Origin: Primulina eburnea
Taxonomy: Eukaryota > Streptophyta > Magnoliopsida > Lamiales > Gesneriaceae
DNA length: 64,000 bases
NCBI RefSeq assembly: GCF_022965805.1
Contig: NC_133101.1
Coordinates: forward strand, 12,313,069 to 12,377,068
Direction: 5' to 3'
Shown here in pieces: positions 49,120 through 60,304 of this stretch. The position numbers and the translations under genes are program-made. The notes beneath the pieces are model-generated. The model saw nothing but the letters and a program-made list of their open reading frames with translations. It had not been told where the DNA came from and ran no database searches. Every line of letters starts with the position of its first letter. Position 1 is the first letter of the stretch.

Positions 49120-52048
49120 TGTTTGCTTGCTGTTTGCACCACTGGGGGACGCGTCAAACTTTACCGCTATCCCTTCTGTGATTTTTCGGCTGAATGGATT
49201 GAGGTATTAAGTATTTTATAAATGAAGCTTTCAGGAAGTAGTGGTGGCATGACCAGAATTATGGTTCGAGCTTGCTGTCTCTTCACTTTAATAATCTTCC
49301 TGAACCAAAAAAATGGTGAAAATTTTAGCAATGGAATTGTTTCAATTCTTGTGTCTATAGATGCTCTTAATTATGTTCTTACTGTTGGTTCTGTGTTGGC
49401 TATGAGCCCATGAGTAGATTCATATTTGTGCTAATGTGTAAATTTGTTGTGTTAGTACTGGAGGCTTTGTTTATGTTTGGAGAGGCAATACCTAATCAAC
49501 ATTTCTTTCAAAAAGAATTTCATAACCCTTCAAGTTTGTTGTATTTACGGTTTTGTTGCTTATGCATAATAAATGGCATGAATTTGGAATCTAGTAAGTT
49601 ATCTGTGATTCCTAAATTTAATGTTTGTTTTTCACACATTTGCTAAAGTTATAATCTGAAATTTTCTAGGTTATGGATATATCAGAGATGATGTATAATT
49701 ATCTTTCCAAGATCGATTTCGGAGAGTCTCAAATTATATCTTCAGAAAGTGTAGATGTGAGTTGGTTCTATCTTTCAACTTTTTGTTGATTAGCGTTTCT
49801 TGCATATCCCCATATACTTTTCTAGATGAAATATTCTTGATGACATAACAATTAATGATATGAATTCCAACTATTCTTGGGTTTTTTTCTTTATACAGGT
49901 GATAGGGAGTCGAGATAATGCAGAATCTGAATGCCCTAATGAGCAACCTGTATCTAGTTTAAGAAAGGAAAGAAAACGAAGGAGATAGAATGAAACTAAT
50001 GTACTGCACACTGCATTCACTATCTGATTTAGTTTTATCATTTTATTCCATGACATGAACCTCCATACTTACTAAATCAGCTTCAATGCAGCTACATGAT
50101 CTGCTTTCAATTTGAAAAGTTGTGCATTTGATATATGCCATTACATTGAATGTGTTGTTATTTTTATTAGGTTGCTGCAAAAAAACTTGACAATGTAAAA
50201 GAAAACAATACATGGGAAATTATTCCCATATCTGTTTCTGAAGGGACACCTCTGAAGATCAAATAATGCAATGTTCAACTAATAACGGCACAACAATATG
50301 CTTCTCGCAATGCAATGGTGACACCCCTTACTGTGGCATGGTCACCGATTCTGAGGACATCTGAAGATTGGGTTTCTATTCCTAATAACTCCTCGGGCTG
50401 CTGCTCTATTCTTGCTACTGGATTGAAATGTGGTCTAATTTCATTCTGGAGAATTGATGCACCAGAGAGTTATTCCATTATTACCCAAGAACTCCCATGT
50501 AAAGCATCAAATGGTGTCTTTCTCAAGGCACATGATACATGCATCACATCTATTTGCTGGGCTTTATATGGCTCTGAAATTTCAAAACCTCAACTTCTTT
50601 TAGCGACGGGAAGTTCTAATGGGAGGTGAGTAACTAATTAACCTTTTTCTCTTTTCGAAGCCAAAAGTCTAGCACATTTGCTTGACATGGGTTAGAACTA
50701 CTGAATTATACACACACATACATATAAGTTTTACCTTTTATTTGATTATAACATTTAATTTTGTGACTTTCCTCTTTTTTTTGTTTATAGAGTGAAGATT
50801 TGGCAGGTGAATATTAAGGAACTGCTGAAGTCATCTGAAACTGTTCATGCTTCATTTTCTTTGCTGAGGGAGGTCAGCGTATCCTGCTAAAAGTCTGCTA
50901 CTTATCCTTTCAATATTTAGACCAGCTACTTTGATTATATCTTATTTTGGAACTTGTGATTGCTCGTGTAATTAGGTTATTACTGTTGATTCAGCACCTG
51001 TCTCCATACTTTCATTTACTGCCCCCCTGCAATCACCACTAAATTTGTTCCTGGCTATTGGTAAAGGATCCGGATCATTTGAAGTGTGGACCATGAATAT
51101 GACCAGCCATGAATTTGAAATAATTGGCTGTTATAGTGCGCATGACCACATTGTAAGTTCTCAACACCTTTTTTGGCATATGATTTATCTTGTAAAATAA
51201 CAATCAGGTCACTGGTTTAGCTTGGGCTTTTGATGGACTCTGCTTGTACAGCTGCAACCAGGTAAATATAAATTTGAAGGAAGTTTTTTATTGATATAAA
51301 TATGAATTTTAGTATTAAGGGAGTGTTAGTTCAACAGATATTAAAAATTAAAAAGTCCATGTTAATTGCTTTTGTTATCAAGTAATGCCTCAAGCAGAAA
51401 GCCTTGAGGTTGAAAATCTTGGTAGCCCTCCAGATTATTTGATCAGTTCATGTATTACAGTACAACTCTATGAAAGCGTGGAATTTAGTTGGGAAAGCAC
51501 TAAGGGAAATACACATTCCTTCAAATACTCCTGGTTTGAATAGCTCCCCAGATGTATGCATTAATTTTTCATGTTTACTTCTGTTTTAAATTTGCATATT
51601 TGTTTCCAATAGACTCTAGATTTTCTCTGCAGGTTCCATATGTATATGATTCTTGCTTTGGTCTGGCAGTATCTCATGGGAGCTTGGCAATTGATGTGGT
51701 ATCATATTCCATCTGTCCATTCTCTTATAGTTGGAATGTCCATGAACTTATCTTGAATATTGTACTAGTTTTTCTCTCTTATCAAATTTTAAGTCAAAAT
51801 AATAAACTCACTCGATGTAGCGATTCAAGATTTGAAGATAAAACTGAATTCTATTCATAGCATTTTGAGAAAACTCCTAGATAACATACCATCCAAAAAA
51901 TTGATGTTTTACTTCTCTCATATTATGTTTCAGATGAGATTGGTCAATATCTTGCTTCTTGCCCTTTACAAAAATAAAGAAAATTTACTGAAAATAAAAA
52001 TAAAGAGGAAAATAGAAAGATCGAAATTTCATCTCTCCGGAACAGTAG
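49120..52048 (+). repeat. Right arm of the ~2.93-kb inverted gene duplication
   Basis: This matches 9616-12542 read on the opposite strand, introns included (2929 against 2927 bp). It continues as unique gene sequence past 52048, where the left copy is cut by a T2 LTR. Confidence 0.92.
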
Positions 52049-52804
52049 TCATATAATAATACCTACGAAAAGGAGGTTAGTTGACTGAAATGACTCTAAG
52101 CAATGGAATCTCTTGATCCTTTTCTTGCACTTGGTCACCTTTTACCTTATGCTGAATAGATGTCATTGATACCCCTGTACTTAAATCTAGTTCTCAGAAG
52201 TTTGGTGTCTGTTAACTGCTGGCTCGAAGATTTGATTCTGATTTATTAAATCCCATGTACCAGGAAAGGTGAACTTTTAAAATTATATTTTCTGGTAACA
52301 AATTAAAGTTGAATGGAAGCAATAAGAACTAACCGTTCAAACAGTTACCTATGTTTGATTGACCAATAAATGTTATTGTAATTTTACAGAACTCAGAAAG
52401 CTGCTATCGAGTTCCTTTGGATTGGAGGGCAGCAATTGGACACTTCCTCCAATATATGTTTTGATATTGATTTCGGATCATTTCCTGGTTTCCCTGAGGT
52501 AGAATTAATTTGGTGGGAAAAAAACATATTACGGTCTCTGAGTCTGTGTGGGAGTTTCAGTGGGCTTCTGAACATTTGGGATATTGTGGCAGCCCTCGTG
52601 TCTTTCAAACAGTCGATACCAAACTATGTAGAGCATATTCTGCAGAAATGGTTGACATCTTATTTTGGATCCAATTTTGGCATTTATACTACGTTCTTGT
52701 CTACGGCATTTAAAATTTTGCCCACTCTTTCAACGCGTAAGTTGCACCTCATCAATGTAATCATCAGGCATGTTGTGCTTAAAAATGATGAGGTGAGCGA
52801 GAGT

Positions 52805-54564
52805 TGTAACACCCTCGACTTATTACTTAAAATGACAGCAGAATTTAAAATTTATTTGAAGGGAAGAAGGATTAAAAATTTCTTGACACAAACACATTTT
52901 CAATATATACAATCAAAAGTATATACATGATCCATAAAGTGTTGCACCAAAATACAAAATATCATTTTGATCATGTATAGCAAAATATCTTCTTCTTTCC
53001 ATCTTCTATGCATATGACCCCGGCTCCAATCAACGTCCTGGTCTGTCACTCTTATTTGCATCACATGAAATAACTGGAATGAGTTATAAAACTCAGCAAG
53101 TGGAACTCTTACATAGCAATGAACATGAATCATACTCTGAATAACATGGCTTTGAAATCATTAAATACCATCTAACTCTTGAAACGTGAATAATATAGTA
53201 GAACATGAACAATAACGATGGTATTTCTCTTTTCTCTGTTGGATTGATCTCTAAATAGTATCTCTGTCTCTGTACCTATATCCCATCGATATAAATCGAT
53301 TACTCTGTCGGGATATAAGCCTATGGTCGTTGATCAACTAATTGCATGCAATCTCTTGCTATCTATTTATCAATCCAATAAATCATTTGTGAACTCTCTC
53401 TTGGATATTAAAACAAACACTTTGAATACTCTTCTCTTTTGCATTCCCTTTTATATATAAAAGCCTCTCATATACAACAAAGTGTATCCATACATAATAT
53501 GAATCAAGTGGAAGGGAATAGCATGTGAAAATCATTGAAATACAATACATATATTTCATGTGAGCACAAGGAATGAATTCCACTTACAACCCTTGGAGCA
53601 CTTGATTTTCTAAACCTTGATGGAGATCCTACAACAATAAATCCAATAACTAACCATCAACACCCAAATAATAACATTATATGACCAAATAATCCCATAC
53701 ATCTATCACAACTATCATCCCCTAACTCCGCCATCTTCAATAACTCAAGAACCAGAAGAAAAACCACTTACCTTAGTCCCTCTTCCTTAGAAAGATGAAG
53801 TTCCAACTTCGGATTGAAGATTAATTGCTTGAATCAAAGGGACAAAAGAAAGAAATAAGAACCCTAGCCAAGAACCGATGGAGAAGAGAAAGGGAGAAGA
53901 AGGAAAATGAGAAACAAAACGGGTTTCATTCGATTTTATGCCTTAAAAACACCAAAAACACGCTTTTTACATTGCTGGCCGCCCGGGCGGACATCTTTTT
54001 CCACCCGGGCACGGAACTCTCGGCCAAAAATCATTTTTCTAAGACAAGGCCCGCCCGGGCGCGCACACTGCGCACATCCACTGCAAAGATCGCTTTCGAA
54101 ACGCCTTTTTCCTTCATAATTTGGAAAAGTGGTAAACTAAAAAGTTGTAGATCTATGTCTTGGCTTGCATCTCCAATTCGATTCATGTCATTTGGAGGTT
54201 TGAGTAAAACGTTATGCTCATTCTCCCAACATGTGTCATTGTAGGAACGACGATACGCACGACACACTTCGGGGCACTTTTGGCTTATCTTCCACAATGA
54301 TTTGAACAAATCTCAAAATAAGAAAGTTGTAGCCTTATGTATTATCTTACCACTCCAAATGGCCTCATACCAATTGGCTCAACATACGAATTATCATGAA
54401 TTAACTTGTAACGCCGCTACAATAACACTACACATCATCTATAACCAACAATACTATAAATCATAAATCGAAATTCTTAGTATCCAAACTATACTTAAAC
54501 TTGACCAAGTAGTCAATAAACGTCTGAAATCTTAAACCGTACCGATCACCAAGCTTGGATATTA
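52805..54564 (-). repeat. Gypsy C 3' LTR
   Basis: This matches 57620-59411 from TGTAACACCCTCG to 'caagcttggatatta'. It contains CCCGGGCG-rich patches at about 53980-54062. The terminal roughly 100 bp is also the end of the pol reading frame. Confidence 0.9.
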
Positions 54565-56638
54565 TCTCTCGATGCAAGTCTAACAACAACGGCTTCTGAA
54601 TCATAGAACTCAAAGAGGAACTTGACTTACGGCTCAAAGCATCCGCTACAACATTCGCTTTCCCAGGGTGATAACTAATCGTCGCATCATAATCTTTGAC
54701 AAGCTCTAACCATCGTCTCTGTCGCATATTGAGCTCTTTCTGAGAAAACAAATACTTTAAACTCTTGTGGTCCGTAAAAATTTCACACTTTTCGCCATAT
54801 AAATAGTGTCTCCTGATTTTTAAGGCGAAAACCACAGCTGCCAGCTTCAGATCATGCGTAGGATAATTTTTCTCATAGTCCTTCAACTGACGAGAAGCAT
54901 AGGCTATAACTTTTCCACGTTGCAGCAACACTGCACCAAGGCCCTTCTTCGACGCATCGGTATAAAAAACAAAGTCCTCTGAACCACTGGACAATGCAAG
55001 TACTGGAGCTGTCGTCAATCTATCTTTCAACTCTTGGAATCTACTTCGGCATTCATTGGACCATTCAAACTTCACAGTTTTCCTCGTAAAATTGGTTAAC
55101 GGCAGGGCAATTTTGGAAAAATCTGAAATAAAACGACGATAATAACCTGCCAAACCAAGAAAACTATGTACCTCTGATACAGTGGTAGAGATAGGCCACT
55201 TCTGTATTACCTCAATTTTCACTGGATCAACAGCTATACCATCCTTCGAGACAACATGGCCCAAGAAAGAAATCTGATCCAACCAGAACTCACATTTCTT
55301 CAACTTAGCATACAACCTCTTCTCTCTCAACAACTGAAGAACAACTCTGAGGTGCTCTGCATGAAGTTCTCTGGTCTTGGAATGAATCAATATTTCATCG
55401 ATTAAAACAATGACAAATCTATCCAAATACGTCTTGAACACCCGATTCATAAGATCTATGAAGACTGAAGGAGCAATGGTCAGACCGAACGACATAACAA
55501 GAAATTCATAATGACCATACCTGGTCCGAAACGCCGTCTGAGGGATATCAGACTCCCTAACTTTCAACTGGTAATAGCCAGATCGTAAATCAATCTTTGA
55601 AAACATTGTAGCCCCTTGCAGTTGGTCAAAAAGGTCATCTATCCGTGGCAACTGATATTTATTCTTAATCGTCACCTTATTGATTTCTCTGTAGTCAATA
55701 CACAGCCGCAAAGACCCGTCTTTCTTTTTGACAAAAAGAACCGGAGCTCCCCATGGCGAAGAACTCGGCCGAATAAAACCTTTATCCAAAAGATCCTGCA
55801 ATTGCGTCTTCAACTCTTTCATCTCTGTAGGGGCCATTCTGTACGGAGCCTTGGAAATAGGAACCGTACCCGGAACTAGATCAATCCCAAACTCTACATC
55901 TCTGTCCAGTGGTAAACCCGGCACATCATCCTCAAATACATCAGGGAACTCTCTCACCACATCAATATCACCAATATTCAACTTCACAATTCTATCCATA
56001 TCAACAATCGAAGCCAAAAACCCATCACAACCTCTAAACAACAACTTCTTAGCCTCAAGACATGAAATAAAAGGAAAGACCAGCGAAGTACCTGCACTGG
56101 CGAGCATACCTTCCTTATTTTCATCATCTAAAAATTTTACCTTTTTGGCAACGCCATCAATCACTGCACGATAAGTTGATAGCCAATTCATGCCAAGTAC
56201 AATATCAAACACAACCATCGGAATAACAATCAAATCGGCAAAAACCACTCGCTCATCAATTTGAACAGTACACGCATACACAATAGACGTCGGGCACAAC
56301 ACATCCCCAGAAGGTAATACAACATTAAACTGGAGGGGAAGAACAGAAGGAACTAGACCCAAAGATCTCAAAAATAGTTCAGACATAAAAGAATGAGTAG
56401 CACCTGTATCAATCAATGTCGTAGCTACTCTGCTTGAAATTAAAATAGTGCTAGAGATCACAGAAGAATCATGGTTTATACCTTCCTTCGTCATGGTGAA
56501 GATGCGACCCTGCACCTTCTCTTTACCCGAGCCTCTCGGACAGTCCTTGGCGATATGGCCTGCAGTACCACATCGGTAGCAAGTGTAAGTACCAAACCTG
56601 CATTTTCCCCTATGATACCTACTGCACTTGGGACACAA
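54461..56638 (-). pseudogene. Gypsy C zinc knuckle, protease, RT and RNase H; integrase missing
   Basis: A single open frame of 725 codons. It has a knuckle [14 protein letters not shown] near its start, a protease with [13 protein letters not shown] (about 56410), RT blocks ([34 protein letters not shown]), and RNase H ([16 protein letters not shown], then [12 protein letters not shown] and [10 protein letters not shown]). The RT catalytic motif reads LIDEIL where two adjacent Asp are expected, so the second is Glu. After RNase H only about 50 codons follow, running into the 3' LTR. There is no HHCC finger and no DDE core. The open frame is shadowed by several short antisense frames with no support. 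Confidence 0.92.
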
Positions 56639-56686
56639 TGGCTTCTCCGGATCAAATGGAACTGTCGGTGTTTTAAAACTCGGCTC

Positions 56687-57482
56687 TCACTTGCCTTTCC
56701 CTTTGAAATTGCCTTTACCTCTTTGGCTCGAACCTTGACCTCTTTGAGCAATAGCCTGCTGCCTCGCTTGCCTTTCTCTAGCAATATCTTTCTCATCTTG
56801 GTCGGCTAACAATGCTTTACCCACAATCTCTTTAAATGTCACCGCCTTAGACATATTGATGTCCGTCTTGATCTCTGCTCGAAGCCCTCTAATGAAATGA
56901 GCACCCTTGTCTTTGTCATTGGAGGCAATATATGGGGCAAACAGACAGCCCTCCTCAAACTTCAAAATGTACTCATCAACATTCATATTTCCTTGCCGAA
57001 GCTCTAAAAACTCAGTCACCTTCCGAGCTCGAAGTGCACCCAGAAAATACTTGTCGTAGAAAAGATCCGTGAAATCTTGCCACTTCAATGTCAGAACATC
57101 AACACCTACCTTGGTAGCTTTCCACCAAATAAGTGCAGCTTTGACTAGCATGAATACTGCACAATCAACTTCATACTTGAGATGATCAAAAATCGCCTCA
57201 AGAGCTTTAATCCACTCTACGGCCACCAATGGATCAGTTCTTTCATTCAAACTCAGGCGGATCCATCCTCTTAAAAGCAGTAAAGATCCCATCAGTCCCA
57301 ACTGCTTGAACCACTTGGCCTCTCCCTTGACCTCTACCCTGTCCTGAACCTTGCAAACGGAGCAACTGTTGAATCTGCTCACTGTGAAACTTGGCTTGCT
57401 CTTTCAATAGCTTGCCGAACTCATCGACAACTCTCGATGAGGAACTATCCTCACTCTCTGAAGCTTTCCTCTTAGGAGTCAT
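56687..57482 (-). pseudogene. Gypsy C gag
   Basis: Starts MTPKRKASESEDSSSSRVVD at 57482. A one-base shift near 57243-57260 moves the reading to the frame of 57382-56687, which carries the capsid-like domain (DPLVAVEWIKALEAIFD, then WWKATK and FLELRQGNMNVDEYILKFE). A TGA at 56686-56684 ends it just before the zinc knuckle of the next frame. The protein pattern is of chromovirus/Tekay-Reina type. Confidence 0.85.
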
Positions 57483-57602
57483 TAAATCCTACAATGTGCT
57501 CACATAATACATATCAATCGATATCAATAAATAGATGTAGAAAAAGACATATCCGGACTGTTGAAAGTAGACGAAGTCATATGAAATGGTCCAAAGAACG
57601 TT

Positions 57603-57614
57603 GCTCTGATACCA
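57603..57614 (-). promoter_or_regulatory. Gypsy C primer-binding site (initiator tRNA-Met)
   Basis: The minus strand reads TGGTATCAGAGC, five bases from the LTR end. Confidence 0.92.
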
Positions 57615-57619
57615 CTTAA

Positions 57620-59411
57620 TGTAACACCCTCGACTTATTTCTTAAAATGACAGCGGAATTTAAAATTTATTTGAAGGGAAGAAGGATTAAAAATTTCTTG
57701 ACACAAACACATTTTCAATATATACAATCAAAAGTATATACATGATCCATAAAGTGTTGCACAAAAATACAAAATATCATTTTGATCATGTATAGCAAAA
57801 TATCTTTTTCCTTCCATCTTCTATGCATATGACCCCGGCTCCAATCAACGTCTTGGTCCGTCACGCTTATTTGCATCACATGAAATAACTGGAATGAGTT
57901 ATAAAACTCAGCAAGTGGAACTCTTACATAGCAATGAACATGAATCATACTTTGAATAACATGGCTTTGAAATCATTAAATTCCATCTAACTCTTGAAAC
58001 GTGAATAATATAGTAGAACATGAAAAATAACGATGGTATTTCTCGTTTCTCTGTTGGATTGATCTCTAAATAGTATCTCTGTCTCTGTACCTATATCCCA
58101 TCGATATAAATCGATTACTCTGTCGGGATATAAGCCTATGGTCGTTGATCAACTAATTGCATGCAATCCTTGACTATCTATTTATCAATCCAATAAATCA
58201 TTTGAACTCTCTCTTGGACATTAAAACAAACACTTTGAATACTCTTCTCTTTTGCATTCTCTTTTATATAATTGAGACATATAAAATCCTCTCATATACA
58301 ACAAAGTGTATCCATACATAATATGAATCAAGTGGAAGGGAATAGCATGTTAAAATCATTGAAATACAATACATATACTTCATGTGAGTACAAGGAATGA
58401 ATTACACTTACAACCCTTGGAGCACTTGATTTTCTAAACCATGATGGAGATCCTACAACAATAAATCCAATAACTAACCATCAACACCCAAATAATAACA
58501 TTATATGACCAAATAATCCCATACATTTATCACAACTATCATCCCCTAACTCCACCATCTTCAATAACTCAAGAACCAGAAGAAAAACAACTTACCTTAG
58601 TCCCTCTTCCTTAGAAAGATGAAGTTCCAACTTCGGATTGAAAATTAATTGCTTGAATCAAAGGGACAAAAGAAAGAAATAAGAACCCTAGCCAAGAACC
58701 GATGGAGAAGAGAAAGGGAGAAGAAGGAAAATGAGAAACAAATGGGTTTCATTCGATTTTATGCCTTAAAAACACCAAAAACACGCTTTTTACATTGCTG
58801 GCCTCCCGGGCGGGCATCTTTTTCTGCCCGGACATGGAACTCTCGGCCAAAAATTATTTTTCTCGGACAAGGCCCACCCGAGCGCACATGAATTCCCACC
58901 CGGGCGCGTACACTACGCACATCCACTGCAAAGATCGCTTCCGAAACGCCTTTTCCCTTCATAATTTGGAAAAGTGGTAAACTACAAAGTTGTAGATCTA
59001 TGTCTTTGCTTGCATCTCCAATTAGATTCATGTCATTTGGAGGTCTGAGTAAAAAGTTACGCTCATTCTCCCAACATGTGTCATTGTAGGAACGACGATA
59101 CGCACGACACACTTCGGGGCACTTTTGGTTTATCTTCCACAATGATTTGAACAAAACTCAAAATAAGAAAGTTGTAGCCTTATGTCTTATCTTACCACTC
59201 CAAATGGCCTCATACCAATTGGCTCAACATACGAATTATCATGAATTAATTTGTAACGTCGCTACAATAACACTACACATCATCTATAACCAACAATACT
59301 ATAAATCATAAATCGAAATTCTTAACATCCAAACTATACTTAAACTTGACCAAGTAGTCAATAAACGTCTGAAATCTTAAACCGTACCGATCACCAAGCT
59401 TGGATATTAAA
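57620..59411 (-). repeat. Gypsy C 5' LTR
   Basis: This matches 52805-54564 with scattered differences and an additional 'attgagacatataa' stretch near 58270. The primer site adjoins it at 57603-57614 after the spacer TTAAG. Confidence 0.9.
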
Positions 59412-60207
59412 AGAGTAGAAAACACCAAGACTTGGAAAGATTCAGTAGTGACATAGAGGAATAGACAAATGTATGGAAGGAGTTGCAGTTGTGCTGTGAA
59501 AATGAACTACAGAGAAGACTTGTTGGTTTATATTTTTCTGCCATTTTAGATCTTCTGTCAGATGTGCCAACAAAATTTTGCGATGCTGGCTGTTGGCGTC
59601 CTGATAAATGGCCACAACTGGAGCACTATATCTCACTTCATGAGAAAATTGTCGAGGATGATTTAAAATTTCTTGCTGCCAAAGTTGGTACAATTAAGAA
59701 GAGGTAATTCATGATGTTCTTATCTTTGTTGAACTTCTTTTGGTTCATTCATGCACACATACATAGAATAGCATCTTAAGATACTGTATCAATCTATTAG
59801 CTGAAGGCTGGTTCCATTCTTGCTTTATTAACAGGAGAGAGAGTTTTGAATATGAAGAACATTGCAGTTTTTGTTCAACAATTGTGCCATTTGAATCAAT
59901 AGAATACGTCATTTGTTCGAGAGTGAAGAATGGCAATGGAGTTGATCAAACCCATAAGCTACACCGGTGTTCTATATCTATGCAACTTTGCCATGCTAAA
60001 TATTCCTAGTTTTGCATGTGTTGTCAAAGACGAGCTTCAAAGTTGGCACCTCTAATTTTTTTCACGATGCCTTTATACCCTTCCAATTTTAAATCTTTTT
60101 TCGAATCTTCAGCCTTCAAGAAATCTTTCTCACCATGTTGTCCCTTATGTGGGATACTTCTACAAAGATTACAGCCTGAATATTTACTCTCCCCATCTCC
60201 AGTATAA

Positions 60208-60304
60208 CGAAATTCCTCTTTAAAAATTGTCAATGAAAAGTCCACCCTCTCGACTGAAATCCTCAGTCAGCAGCCCCTTACAATCTATGATTTATGACAG
60301 GCCT
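60208..60304 (+). other. 3' end and UTR remnant of the TFIIIC-like gene
   Basis: 97 bp between the TAA after the zinc-finger exon and the T2 LTR start at 60305. No polyadenylation signal is clear. Confidence 0.5.

Larger units (their letters stand above)
52805..59411 (-). mobile_element. Ty3/gypsy element without integrase, inserted in a TFIIIC exon (gypsy C)
   Basis: This is a 6.6-kb minus-orientation element flanked by AGAGT (52800-52804 and 59412-59416) within coding sequence. LTRs are 52805-54564 (3') and 57620-59411 (5'). Both end GGTGTTACA in element orientation, and the tRNA-Met primer site lies at 57603-57614. Gag, protease, RT and RNase H are present; integrase is absent. The 5' border of both LTRs (TAATATCC in element orientation) does not start with TG, and the pol frame runs into the 3' LTR. 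Target duplications match, so this truncated form itself inserted, presumably using proteins from a related element. Confidence 0.9.
49120..60207 (+). pseudogene. TFIIIC 90-kDa-subunit-like WD40/zinc-finger protein, 3' part (right copy)
   Basis: Inferred exons: 49120-49203 (5'-truncated exon 4), 49670-49756, an exon starting at about 49900 and ending near 49950, 50171-50625, 50791-50872, 50976-51152, 51208-51261, 51461-51553, 51633-51698, and a large exon from 52390 split by the gypsy element at 52805-59411 and continuing to 59703. The last exon is 59835-60207. The large exon carries WIGGQQLDTSSNICFDIDFG and IWDIVAALVSFKQS. The last exon carries a TFIIIC-type zinc finger (CSFC, HRCSISMQLCH, CMCCQRRASK, CCPLCGILLQRLQP) and ends at TAA after LLSPSPV. 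Lesions are the missing exons 1-3, TAA at 50264-50266, the insertion, TAG at 59462-59464 and TAG at 60007-60009. The zinc-finger half would sit in the TFIIIC module that contacts the polymerase III machinery, by analogy with GTF3C4. The identification is family recall. Confidence 0.78.

Noticed and set aside
49950..49990. In-frame TAG after the exon near 49900-49950 shared by both TFIIIC copies
   Set aside because: A GT donor (GTATCT) just upstream gives a phase-0 junction to the next exon in both copies, so this TAG is probably intronic.
53825..54244. 139-codon plus-strand frame in the gypsy C LTR (and a relative at 58649)
   Set aside because: Within LTR; the frame is not kept between the two LTR copies.
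55728..56174. 148-codon plus-strand frame
   Set aside because: Antisense to the gypsy C RT region.
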